Of a stretch of DNA of 64,000 nucleotides, positions 37,310 to 45,668 are shown one piece after another. Numbering within the stretch: position 1 is the stretch's first letter; each line of letters starts with the position of its first letter. The notes below the pieces were generated by a model. That model saw only the letters and a list, made by a program, of their open reading frames with translations, was not told where the DNA came from and searched no databases. The stretch is from Actinomyces trachealis. Lineage in GTDB: Bacteria > Actinomycetota > Actinomycetes > Actinomycetales > Actinomycetaceae. The position numbers were made by a program, and so were the translations under genes. The stretch spans positions 1,550,001 through 1,614,000 of the forward strand of contig NZ_CP065027.1 in the NCBI RefSeq assembly GCF_015711475.1, written 5' to 3'.

Positions 37310-37911
37310 CAGGCCTGCGTCTCCGGGCTCGCAGCGTCGTCGGCAGGGATTTCTGCCGCCCCCTGACCGCCCTGCAGTAGGCTGCTCAGGGCCGCCCAGC
37401 GTGGGTCAAGGGACTCGTGGTGGTGTTCCTCGGGCAGGTCAGCCAGGCGCTCACCGCAGTCCTGGCACAGGCCGGGGCAGTCGGGGGTGCACAGGGGCTG
37501 GAAAGGTAGGGAGCCGACCAGGGCGTCGCGCAGTGCTGGCTCCAGGTCCAGGGTGGAGTCATCCAGCACGAAGGTGTCCTCTCCCTCGTCCTCGGCGTCC
37601 TCCTCAATATGCTGCTGGCTGGCAGCCACCTCCGGCAGGAGGTATAGCTCAGCAAAGCTAATGTCCTGGTCCTCGTCGATGTCCGCAAGGCAACGGACGC
37701 ATTCACCGTGAATGTGCGCGCGGGCAGAGGCGCGGACCAGCACGCCGTCGTCAGTTGAGGTAAGGGATGCCTCCACCTGCAGTGGCGTGCCTGGCTGGGC
37801 GCCGATGACGTCTGTGCCCAGGCCCTCGGGGGCTGGCAGCTCCAGGTGGACGTCCTTGAATGAGCCGGGCTGGCGCGGCAGGTCGACGATGTCGATGACG
37901 AGTCCGTCCAC
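37309..37911 (-). CDS. YceD/DUF177 family protein
   Basis: 200 aa. Conserved CVRCL near residue 75 and the C-terminal cysteine cluster CTPDCPGLCQDCGERL are diagnostic of DUF177 (YceD), a small protein linked to 23S rRNA and large-subunit maturation. An acidic stretch (EEDAEDEGED) lies between them. In many bacteria rpmF (L32) follows directly; here rnc follows with no gap, so L32 must be encoded elsewhere. Confidence 0.88.
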   Translation of the reverse strand: MDGLVIDIVDLPRQPGSFKDVHLELPAPEGLGTDVIGAQPGTPLQVEASLTSTDDGVLVRASARAHIHGECVRCLADIDEDQDISFAELYLLPEVAASQQHIEEDAEDEGEDTFVLDDSTLDLEPALRDALVGSLPFQPLCTPDCPGLCQDCGERLADLPEEHHHESLDPRWAALSSLLQGGQGAAEIPADDAASPETQA

Positions 37912-38018
37912 GGTATCCCTCCTACCTGGTTTGGCGTGTTGTGGCTGGCGCGAGCAGGCTACCGCGCGCGGGCTAGGCCGTGAACCTGATGAGGGTGCCG
38001 GGGCGGGTGAGGTGGCGC

Positions 38019-38582
38019 TCAGACGCTGGCGGGGTCCACTGACCAGCCGGGCCGACGGCGGGGCTGGCCCGGTTGCGGCTTGGACTCCTTAGCTGGCTGC
38101 TTGACTGGCTCAGCCATGCGGGCGGTCAGGACCTCCCGGCCGGATTGGATCTGCTCGGCAATGCGCCCCACCTCCTCGTACAGGCCAGCCAGCGAGCGCT
38201 CCGCGTACTGGTCGGCGCCACGACGCAGCTCGGTGGCGCGAGCCTCGGCGGCAGCCACGATCTCATCGGCACGCTCGACTGCCAGGCGGGTGATGTTTTC
38301 AGCGGAGACCAGGCGCTCGGCCTCCTCGTGGGCGCGACGCAGAATCTTGTCTGAGTCAGCCCGCCCCTGGGCCAGCACGGAGTCGGCGTCAGCAAGGACC
38401 GCTCCGGCACGCCGTACGGAGGTGGGGACGGCGCGGCGGGCCTTCTCAACCAGCTCCAGGGCCTGGTCGCGGTTCACTAGGGCGGAGGAACTCATGGGCA
38501 TGTTGCGTGCCGTTACGAGCATCTCCTCCAGCTCGTCGAGAATCTGAATGAGGTCTTCACCGGAGGTCGCGCTGATGGGCAT
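38019..38582 (-). CDS. sepIVA: SepIVA-like DivIVA-domain coiled-coil protein
   Basis: 187 aa, largely helical with long Ala/Glu/Arg coiled coils (about 40-150) and a basic Pro/Lys/Arg tail. The N-terminus (LIQILDELEEMLVTARNMPMSSSALVNRDQALELVEKARRAVP) resembles mycobacterial SepIVA. The neighbourhood (DUF177, rnc, mutM) is the same as around sepIVA in mycobacteria. SepIVA is a septum- and pole-associated protein needed for division and envelope synthesis. The assignment rests on sequence pattern and synteny. Confidence 0.75.
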   Translation of the reverse strand: MPISATSGEDLIQILDELEEMLVTARNMPMSSSALVNRDQALELVEKARRAVPTSVRRAGAVLADADSVLAQGRADSDKILRRAHEEAERLVSAENITRLAVERADEIVAAAEARATELRRGADQYAERSLAGLYEEVGRIAEQIQSGREVLTARMAEPVKQPAKESKPQPGQPRRRPGWSVDPASV

Positions 38583-38646
38583 CGGTGTCTTCCTATCGTC
38601 ATGCAGAGGGCTGATGGTCTGGAGGCGCCAGGTGGGCGGTCAGGGG

Positions 38647-39132
38647 CTAGTTTTTGCCGTTGGCTGCGCGCAGGGCGGTGGCCACGGTGGGGGTGACGAA
38701 CTTAGTGATATCCGCTCCAAAGCGGGCTGCGTCCTTCACCAGGCTGGAGGAGACATGTGTGTAGGCGGGCGAAGCCACCAGGAACAGGGTCTCTGGGCCG
38801 CCGATCTCGCGGTTGAGCAGGGCCATTGGGGCCTCGGCGTCCAGGTCTGTGCCGGAGCGCAGCCCCTTGATTATGGCCCGGGCACCCATCTGCTCGCAGT
38901 ACGAAGCGAGCAGCCCGGGGATCACGTCCACGCTGGCTCCCTCAATGCCCGCCAGGCTCTCACGGGCCAGGCGCACGCGGGTCTCTACGTCAAAGAGGTG
39001 GCGTCCGGCTTTGGCTGTGTTCTGGCCGATTGCCAGCACCACTTGGTCGAAGGTACGCAAAGCCCGGCGGACGATGTCCACATGCCCCAAGGTGATCGGA
39101 TCGAAGCTCCCTGGGTACACAGCCACTGTCAT
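38647..39132 (-). CDS. coaD: Phosphopantetheine adenylyltransferase
   Basis: 161 aa from the ATG at 39132; the longer frame upstream lacks conservation. Nucleotidyltransferase motif YPGSFDPITLGHVDIVRRA, then AIGQNTAK and the C-terminal SPAYTHVSSSLVKD. It makes dephospho-CoA in the fourth step of CoA synthesis. In actinobacteria it usually lies next to rsmD and near recG; here it is separated from both by the rearranged region. Confidence 0.95.
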   Translation of the reverse strand: MTVAVYPGSFDPITLGHVDIVRRALRTFDQVVLAIGQNTAKAGRHLFDVETRVRLARESLAGIEGASVDVIPGLLASYCEQMGARAIIKGLRSGTDLDAEAPMALLNREIGGPETLFLVASPAYTHVSSSLVKDAARFGADITKFVTPTVATALRAANGKN

Positions 39133-39270
39133 ACCCACACCGTAGCGGCAGGTTTGGGGGACACGGGGATGCGCGCCGAGGCGGCCCACAGTGTGGGGTG
39201 CACCGCCGCCACTGCGGCCCGGCTGGGTGTCTTGAGCACCTGGTCCCAGTCGGGCCGCGGCGTATGGTCG

Positions 39271-39276
39271 TATAGT
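39271..39276 (+). promoter_or_regulatory. -10 element giving a probable leaderless lacI-type transcript
   Basis: TATAGT lies only 7 bases before the ATG at 39284 and there is no Shine-Dalgarno, so transcription would begin at or next to the start codon. No clear -35 is visible. Confidence 0.4.
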
Positions 39277-39283
39277 CGGCTGT

Positions 39284-40285
39284 ATGCCTAGTCGAGTGAC
39301 TTTGGCGGATGTCGCCGCTTCCGCAGCCGTGTCCGCCCAGACGGTCTCACGGGTGCTCAATAACCATCCTTCTGTGCGTCCGGAGACCCGACGGCGGGTG
39401 CTCAACGCGGTCAAGGTCCTCGGCTATGAGCCGAACCTGGCGGCTCGCTCCCTGGCCTCTGGCTCCTCCGGCGCCGTCGGGATCCTGTTGACCACTGACC
39501 TATCCCATGGCATGACCGCGACTTTCGCGGCCCTAGCCCGGGCGGTGCGGGAGCAGGGTGGGCAGTTTGTGCTGGCTACGGCTGACAGTGCCCGTCGTTC
39601 CTCCATTAACGCCGCCCTGGCGCATCTGCGGGGGTACCGAGTCAAGGCCACCGTGGTGCTGACGCAACGCTCCAACGTCTTGCCGGTACTGGCCTCCCAG
39701 CGAGACCCGGGGCCGGTGGTCACTGTGATCGCCGGGCAGCACAACTCCGAGGTGTTCCCCACCGTGTCCATAAACCAGGTAGCGGGCGCCCGCTTGGCTA
39801 CCTGCCACCTGTTGGACAGTGGCCGCAGGCGTCTGCTGCACGTTTCGGGCGATCTTTCCTGGCAGGACGCCTCCGAACGCCTGACCGCCTACCAGGACGC
39901 CTGCGTGCAGGCGGGCGTGCCTGACCGGTGGCTGTCCACTGGCTCGTGGACCAGTGAGGGTGGGGCCCGGGTGGCCCGCCATTTGCTGGAGGATGGCTTG
40001 CCAGAGGGCATATTTGCTGGCAATGACGACATCGCCCTGGGGATCTGCCATGAGCTGCTCGCGGCCGGGGTGCGGATTCCCGACGACGTAGCGGTGGTGG
40101 GATTTGACGACATTCCCCAGGCACGCTGGGCCACGCCGTCGCTGAGCAGCGTATTCCAGGACTTTGACGCCCTGGGGCGTACGGCCCTGGCTGCCGCACT
40201 CCGGCTCGTAGAGGACCGGCAGCCGCGGCATGAGGTGTTGACCCCCCAACTGGTGGTGCGCGCCTCTTCCGCCGCCGGGGCCTGA
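39284..40285 (+). CDS. LacI-family transcriptional regulator
   Basis: 333 aa. Helix-turn-helix VTLADVAASAAVSAQTVSRVLNNHPSVRPETRRRV, hinge helix region YEPNLAARSLASG, then a periplasmic-binding-like effector domain (VGILLTTDLSHG, FAGNDDIALGI, VAVVGFDDIPQARWATPSLSSV). It is intact and should bind DNA as a dimer under control of a sugar. It abuts the broken fucose genes, so L-fucose or a related sugar is a plausible effector and the gene may be an orphaned regulator of that locus. Confidence 0.92.
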   Translation: MPSRVTLADVAASAAVSAQTVSRVLNNHPSVRPETRRRVLNAVKVLGYEPNLAARSLASGSSGAVGILLTTDLSHGMTATFAALARAVREQGGQFVLATADSARRSSINAALAHLRGYRVKATVVLTQRSNVLPVLASQRDPGPVVTVIAGQHNSEVFPTVSINQVAGARLATCHLLDSGRRRLLHVSGDLSWQDASERLTAYQDACVQAGVPDRWLSTGSWTSEGGARVARHLLEDGLPEGIFAGNDDIALGICHELLAAGVRIPDDVAVVGFDDIPQARWATPSLSSVFQDFDALGRTALAAALRLVEDRQPRHEVLTPQLVVRASSAAGA

Positions 40286-40309
40286 GACAGCCTGCCCTTG
40301 ACACAGCCG

Positions 40310-40840
40310 GGCACCTGCCCAGACCTGCCCGGCCACCGTGATGTAGGACACCGCAGGGGAGGTTCGGTCCATGATGACGCTCTGCACCAACGGCATGGTG
40401 GCCCCGCCGATAATCGCCATGACCAGGCCAGCGGCCCCGTACTTGGTGTCCTCCCCCAGCCCGATCAGGGCCTCCCCGTAGATGGTGGGGAACAGGAGAG
40501 AGATGCAGGCGGACAGTGAGATGATGGCGATCACACCCATCAGGTTCACGCTGACCATGGCGAATAGAGACAGCGCCACACCCAGCAAGCACATAATTAG
40601 GAGCAGCTTGCGCGCGTCGTAGCGGCCCATCAGTCCCCCCATCAGGAAGCGGAAGACCAGGAAGATGATCAGGCTGGCCTGCAGCCAGTACCTGGCCACC
40701 TTGTCGGTGACACCAAGAGCCTCAGTGACATAGTGCAGGGTGAAGGTCCAGATGCAAGTCTGGGCGGACACGTTGAAATACTGCGCCACCACCCCAAAGC
40801 TGTGGCGCTTGTTACGGAGCAGGCGCATGAACCTGCCCGA
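40310..40840 (-). pseudogene. fucP: L-fucose:H+ symporter remnant (fucP')
   Basis: About 175 residues of an MFS sugar permease with at least five hydrophobic helices (FGVVAQYFNVSAQTCIWTF, then ASLIIFLVFRFLMGGLMGRYDARKLLL, ISLLFPTIYGEALIGLG, GGATMPLVQSVIMD). These match the C-terminal half of FucP. The first half is missing, and the frame is fused without a stop to the fucI remnant. The end is lost too: the frame runs on antisense into the lacI-type gene. No functional transporter can be made. Confidence 0.78.
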
Positions 40841-41887
40841 GCCGCCGCCGGGGAAGTGCTCCTTGGTGGCTGCGTGGAAGGTGGTCGCCTTGAGGTCGTT
40901 GGCGATGTCCTCCCACCAGTGCTTGGTGACCGGCTTGCCATCGGCGTCTTTCTCCTGGCCGGTGGCGTTAAGGGTGGTGGTGCCGGAGTTGCGCAGGTCG
41001 ATGAATCCGTCCTTGGCCACGCCTTCCAGGGTGTAGCCGGTGACGCGTTTGACGGCCTCCGGGCTCCAGTAGGTGCGCGCGTCGCTGAAGAGCTGGGAGC
41101 GCTGGGTGAGCACGGAGTTGAACTGGGCGTCGTACTCCTCCTGGCTGACGCGGTTGTGCTCTGGGTTGCGGTTCTCCCCGATGGTGAGGTTTTCGCGGGC
41201 CCAGGCAGCGCCTTCTCCTGAGGGCCGTAGATGCCCTGTTCGATACGGCGGTCGATCTCGATCATGTCGATGTACTCGGCACGCATACCTAGGTAGTCCA
41301 GGAGGAACTGCTCGGGCACGCGGCAGCCAGCGATGCCCATGGAGACCGTGCCGATGGACAGGTAGCTGCGGCCCTGATGAGGCCGACGCTGAGGGCGGAG
41401 CGCAGGATCATCTCGACGACGTCGTCAGTAATCCCGGAGTCGTCGGCGTCCTGGACGTCGTGCCCGTAGATACCGAAACAGGGGACGCCCAGCATGGTGT
41501 AGGCGGCGGCTGCGGCGCGGCCAGGGTCACGGCGCCGGGCCGCTCCGTGCCGTTAAAGCCCCAGATGGCGTGCGGGATGGAGGGGTCGAGGTCAAGTACC
41601 TCGGTGATGTAGTTCCAGGAGGCGGTGACGGTGAGGTCGGCACAGACGTTCTCGGTGCGGAACTGCTCCTTGCAGGCGTTGGCTTCACTGACGCCCCCGA
41701 TCGCGGTCTGGGCGATCACGCAGCGCACAGGGGTGCCGTCGGGGTAGGTCAGGTTGGTGGAGATCAGCTGGGCGACGTCCTGGGCGAGTTGGCTCATCTT
41801 CTCTTCCAGGGATTCACGGACTCCACGACGGCGTCCGTCGATCAGGGGCCGGATACCGATGGCTGGGTAGTAGGCGTTTGGGGACAT
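40841..41887 (-). pseudogene. fucI: L-fucose isomerase remnant (fucI')
   Basis: The start (ATG 41887, aaaggg upstream) and N-terminus [21 protein letters not shown] are good FucI. The match continues through [31 protein letters not shown] and DARTYWSPEAVKRVTG. The pieces lie in different frames: each of three breaks (near 41518, 41365 and 41222) is a -1 shift, consistent with loss of single bases. About 85 residues before DARTYWSPEA are deleted, and the C-terminal third is replaced by the fucP remnant. FucI converts L-fucose to L-fuculose; this copy cannot be functional. Confidence 0.82.
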
Positions 41888-41939
41888 GGCAGGTTTCCCT
41901 TTCTGGGCGGCGTTGACCAGATCACGCTTCATGCGAGCG

Positions 41940-42293
41940 CCTGGTGGCAGTGGTGGACTACCGCACCGGCAAGCAGGTGGACAGCTCCCCCTGAAGTCAG
42001 CCAGCGAGCTGGACCTGCACCTGACCACCCTGCGCACCACCGGCCGGGGCACCGTCGTCCACACCCACTCCTACGCCGTCACCACTGTGGCCAGCCTGGG
42101 GGGTGACCGCCCTGCCCGTGGTCCAACATCTGCATGTTCGGCGGCTGCGACCGTGCGGGTGGCGGACTACGCCGTCTACGACTCTCCCGAGTTGGCCGCC
42201 AACATGGCCAAGGCCCTGGAAGGGCGTACCGCCGCCCTCTGGGCGCCGCTTGCGCCGGGAGACAATATCCCTCTAGCATTGCCCCGTGCTTAA
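41940..42293 (+). pseudogene. fucA: Class II aldolase remnant (fucA-like)
   Basis: Fragments of a fuculose-phosphate aldolase-type protein: [12 protein letters not shown], then [23 protein letters not shown] with the metal-binding HTH, and RVADYAVYDSPELAANMAKALEGRTAAL. The N-terminus is missing, the middle is out of frame, and the catalytic C-terminal part is reduced. It diverges from the fucI remnant 50 bases away. Together with fucI' and fucP' it marks a lost L-fucose pathway. Confidence 0.7.
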
Positions 42294-42436
42294 GACGACC
42301 TGCACCTGGTGGCCCGCCTGTTAGGCGAGCCCACACGCAGGTAGTCCACGCATCCGGCTCGCACCTCGCCCCCGAGGCAGCGGGCCGGTCGCTTTTCCGG
42401 CAGTCTGGCTGCGCAGGGGGCCCTACAGAAAGGCCC

Positions 42437-43822
42437 ATGAACATGAGCAGCCCTAGCACCCCAACCCCGGAAATCCGTCTGCGTGACACGCTCCTGAACG
42501 CCTACTTCGGCGAGTACGGGGGCCAGTACGTTCCCGACCAGCTCCTGCCGGTGCTCGACGAGCTGGAGCGGGCCTACGTGGACGCCATTCAGGACCCCGA
42601 GTTCCTGGCCGAACTCGACCGCCTGCAGCGCGAGTACCTGGGCCGCCCCACCGCCATCACCGAGTGCGCAAACCTGCCCCTGCCCGGGCACGGCCGCGGC
42701 AAGGCCCGGATCTTCCTGAAACGGGAGGACCTGGTGCACGGCGGCGCCCACAAGGGCAACCAGGTGCTGGCACAGGCCCTGATCGCCAAGCGCATGGGCA
42801 AGACCCGCCTGGTGGCGGAGACCGGCGCAGGCCAGCACGGTACCGCCACCGCCATGGTCGCGGCCCTTATGGGCATGGACTGCACCATCTACATGGGTGC
42901 CACCGACGTCGCCCGTCAGCAGCCCAACGTGCGCCGTATGCGCCTGATGGGGGCCACCGTGGTGCCGGTGACCAATGAGGACGGCGGCTCCATGTCCAAC
43001 GCGATCGACGTCGCCCTGGGCGACTGGGTGGAGAACCTGGCCACCACCCACTACCTGTTGGGCTCGGCCTGCGGCCCTCACCCCTTCCCCACCCTGGTGC
43101 GGGAGTTCCAGTCCGTGATCTCACGGGAGTCGCGCGCGCAGATGCTGGAGCGCACCGGGCGGCTGCCGGACTACGTGGTGGCGGCCGTGGGCGGGGGCTC
43201 CAACGCCATCGGGGCCTTTGCGGAGTACTTGAAGGAGGAGCCGGGCAACGAGCAGGTGCACCTGGTGGGGGTGGAGCCTGCCGGTGAGGGGCTGGACACC
43301 TCACGCCACGGGGCGCCGCTGAACCGGGGCGTGGTGGGGGTGCTGCACGGCTCACGCTCCTACGTGCTGCGCTCCTCCGACGGCGATCTGGGCGAGTCCT
43401 TCTCCGTGTCTGCGGGCTTGGACTACCCGGGGGTGGGGCCGGAGCACGCCCACCTGATGGACACGGGCCGGGCCACCTATGTGGGGGCGGAGGACAACGA
43501 GGCCCTGCAGGCCTTCCGGCTGCTGAGCCGCTACGAGGGCATCATCCCGGCGCTGGAGTCCTCCCACGCGCTGGCGCACGCCCTGCGCATTGCCGAGGAA
43601 CTGGAGGGGCAGGAACTCGCCGAGCCGGTGAGCATCCTGGTGAACCTCTCGGGCCGGGGCGACAAGGACATGGAGTACGTGCAGAACGTGTTGGGCGAGC
43701 TGATGTTCGCTGATCCCGCCCAGGTGCCTGCCAAGGGGCTGCGTATCTCGGAGATCCTGCGGATGATGACGGCGGAGTCCAACGCCCGCGAGGTTGGGCG
43801 CTCCGTGGCGCACCAGGGCTGA
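42437..43822 (+). CDS. trpB: Tryptophan synthase beta chain
   Basis: 461 aa from the ATG at 42437 (agaaagg upstream); the frame is open further upstream through fucA' but is not conserved. N-terminal YFGEYGGQYVPDQLLPVLDELE and the PLP-lysine motif HGGAHKGNQ (Lys106). Further motifs are ETGAGQHGTATAMVAALMG, GPHPFPTLVREFQ and GGGSNAIG. It condenses indole and serine to tryptophan. No trpA or other trp gene lies alongside, so it may be a stand-alone copy. The usual HKxN position reads HKGNQ, and the stretch after VPV (TNEDGGSMSNAID) departs from the common form. The 143 bases between fucA' and this gene show nothing convincing. Confidence 0.92.
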   Translation: MNMSSPSTPTPEIRLRDTLLNAYFGEYGGQYVPDQLLPVLDELERAYVDAIQDPEFLAELDRLQREYLGRPTAITECANLPLPGHGRGKARIFLKREDLVHGGAHKGNQVLAQALIAKRMGKTRLVAETGAGQHGTATAMVAALMGMDCTIYMGATDVARQQPNVRRMRLMGATVVPVTNEDGGSMSNAIDVALGDWVENLATTHYLLGSACGPHPFPTLVREFQSVISRESRAQMLERTGRLPDYVVAAVGGGSNAIGAFAEYLKEEPGNEQVHLVGVEPAGEGLDTSRHGAPLNRGVVGVLHGSRSYVLRSSDGDLGESFSVSAGLDYPGVGPEHAHLMDTGRATYVGAEDNEALQAFRLLSRYEGIIPALESSHALAHALRIAEELEGQELAEPVSILVNLSGRGDKDMEYVQNVLGELMFADPAQVPAKGLRISEILRMMTAESNAREVGRSVAHQG

Positions 43823-43936
43823 GGCCAGGCGGCGCTGGGCGGGGTCCCCTGGGACGCTCCGCCCCACACCGCTGCTGCTTCTGCCCTACTAGCGGTCGGG
43901 TTCCGGGGTGTGCGGCGGCTGCCGTAGGCTCAACAC

Positions 43937-44512
43937 ATGACCAGGATCGTGGCGGGTAGTGCGGGTGGACGGCGTATTGAGGTGCCTCGTTCCGGCACCC
44001 GCCCCACCTCGGACCGGGTGCGGGAGGCACTGTTTGGCCGCCTGGAGCACTACGGGGTGGTCGCCGGGGCCCGGGTGCTGGACCTGTGCGCGGGCTCGGG
44101 GGCACTGGGGCTGGAGGCGGCCAGCCGGGGGGCCACGGATGTGACCTTGGTGGACTCGGCGCGGGCCGCCACACAGGTGTGCGCGGCGAACGTGAAGGCC
44201 TTGGGCCTGCGGGGGGTGCGGGTGGTGACCGCTAAGGTGACGGCCTTCCTAGCTGGGGTGGCGGGAGCCGGGGTGGACCTGGTGCTGCTGGACCCGCCTT
44301 ATGACCTGCCGGAGGCGGGGCTTTCCCTGATGCTAGAGCCCCTGGCACGCGCGGAGGACCCGTGGCTGGCCGAGGGGGCCGTGGTGGTGGTGGAGCGCTC
44401 CTCCCGCTCCCCCGAACCGACCTGGCCTGCGGGCCTGCGACGTTTCAGCGAGAAACGCTACGGGGAGACGCGTATCTGGTTCGCCGAATCGACCGACAGT
44501 CTCATATTATGA
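43937..44512 (+). CDS. rsmD: 16S rRNA (guanine966-N2)-methyltransferase
   Basis: 191 aa. TRIVAGSAGGRRIEVP and RPTSDRVREALF at the N-terminus, SAM-binding motif LDLCAGSGALGLEAASRGA, and catalytic motif LLDPPYDL. It methylates G966 of 16S rRNA. Homology ends at YGETRIWF; the last nine residues (AESTDSLIL) run into lower-GC sequence, as if the 3' end were re-formed at the junction with the island. In relatives rsmD lies with recG and coaD on one strand; here it is separated from both and points the other way. Confidence 0.93.
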   Translation: MTRIVAGSAGGRRIEVPRSGTRPTSDRVREALFGRLEHYGVVAGARVLDLCAGSGALGLEAASRGATDVTLVDSARAATQVCAANVKALGLRGVRVVTAKVTAFLAGVAGAGVDLVLLDPPYDLPEAGLSLMLEPLARAEDPWLAEGAVVVVERSSRSPEPTWPAGLRRFSEKRYGETRIWFAESTDSLIL

Positions 44513-44566
44513 AACCGCCACCCCCTACCGTTGACCGGTTTATTGCAAAGATCCTAGAGTGCACGC

Positions 44567-45138
44567 ATGGAGATGATCTACGCATCGGTTCCAGAACTGC
44601 CAAAAGACTCGGGCGAGCCACCACTGACCTCCTTTCTACCTGGAGTTCTTGATAAGTTAGTACTTTCGCTCCTCCAGGAGTATCCACGCAAACTTTTGGT
44701 TTCTTATACGCAAACGAAGACGAGACCGCCGTTGTAGACTATTATATCTTCCATGACGACGATCGCTCCAAGAGCGAAGTAGCCAGATCATTTGAGAGCA
44801 TCGGCGAGTATTACCGACACAACAGCAATGCCGGTTTTCTGGCTACAGCGGCGGAAGCGGTAGCAGAGAACGAACACCGCAAGGCGATGAAATACCGTCG
44901 CGTGGCCGCATTTCACACCCACCTGCGCCATCCGGCGTACTTCGCCGAGGTCGACCAGCAGCTTCACCCTCTTCCCAGCCTGTGGCATTGTTTAGTTAGT
45001 CTTAGAAACCCGGCACACCCAGAGGTAGCCGCCTTCATGATCGAGCACGGACAAGCCTTCCAGATACCCATCATTACGCAACCTAACACTTCCCACACCA
45101 CCTTACCCACCCTACAGCAGCCCTCGCCTTCTAGATGA
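44567..45138 (+). pseudogene. JAMM/MPN+ metallopeptidase of the sulfur-carrier cluster, frameshifted
   Basis: Two frames together spell one protein of about 190 aa: MEMIYASVPELP to LLQEYPRK in the frame of ATG 44567, then TFGFLYANEDE onward in the -1 frame. The join is at the aaactttt run near 44690, consistent with loss of one A. The second part carries the zinc motif HTH-x7-A-x2-D (44917-44960), the JAMM HxHx7SxxD with Ser replaced by Ala. JAMM proteins cleave after Gly-Gly of ubiquitin-like proteins or release products from sulfur carriers (Mec+, QbsD). The stop overlaps the next start (ATGA), showing it was part of the operon. Only an N-truncated form from ATG 44887 is directly open. The break may be real or a sequencing error. 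Confidence 0.75.
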
Positions 45139-45668
45139 TGTGGAATTTCTCGACGTCGGGGGGTGGGCTGCATGTAAGCAAGACGATGGTGACAGTAGAG
45201 CAGTACTACAAGGTATTCAGCTATGACACCCCCGAACTCACTGACGCACACTATCTCAACCAACCGATGGTCAACGTATCATGGAATGATTCGGCCGCAT
45301 TCTGCGCAATCACTGGTACGAGACTGCTCACGCCCGAGGAATGGGACAGACTGTGTGATGACCAGGTTGCTAAACAAAGGCAAGGCATGAGAGCCCCAGC
45401 ACTTCTCCAATACGCCGTGTTTAGCGAAAGCCCTGACAACCGCCTACAGAGAGTGGCAACCAAGAAGCCTAACAGGTTTGGCCTATATGACATGCTCGGC
45501 AACGCATGGGAGTGGTGTGACAGCACAGACGCCCGTCAAGCACCGACTAAAGGCGGCAGCTACTTCTCTTTCGCGGAAATGTGCCGCTCGAGTACCTCCG
45601 TTAACCTACCAAAAACATATCGGGCGCGAGACCTGGGATTTCGCGTCTGCTACAGGAGAAACTCATGA
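45135..45668 (+). CDS. Formylglycine-generating-enzyme-like (SUMF1/EgtB-fold) protein
   Basis: 177 aa; ATG at 45135 or 45138. Family pattern: VTVEQYYKVF, PMVNVSWNDSAAFCAITGTRLLTPEEWDRLC, NRFGLYDMLGNAWEWC, KGGSYF and a final LGFRVC. It is short for the family (typically 250-300) and has no DinB-like partner domain, so it is not a complete EgtB. At the catalytic pair of true FGE (GGSYLCxxxxC type) the first Cys is Ser here (about residue 145) and the second is kept (about 150), so formylglycine formation is unlikely. An oxidative or sulfur-related role fits the neighbours but is unproven. It overlaps both flanking genes by ATGA. Confidence 0.78.
   Translation: MMWNFSTSGGGLHVSKTMVTVEQYYKVFSYDTPELTDAHYLNQPMVNVSWNDSAAFCAITGTRLLTPEEWDRLCDDQVAKQRQGMRAPALLQYAVFSESPDNRLQRVATKKPNRFGLYDMLGNAWEWCDSTDARQAPTKGGSYFSFAEMCRSSTSVNLPKTYRARDLGFRVCYRRNS

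Noticed and set aside
40310..41113. A real fused isomerase-permease gene from the 526-residue open frame ending at 39533
   Set aside because: The frame joins partial FucI to partial FucP and then runs antisense through an intact LacI-type gene; it is a deletion product, not a functional fusion.
45135..45668. Active sulfatase-modifying FGE or ergothioneine EgtB
   Set aside because: One catalytic Cys of FGE is replaced, no sulfatase gene is near, and the DinB domain and His motif of EgtB are absent.
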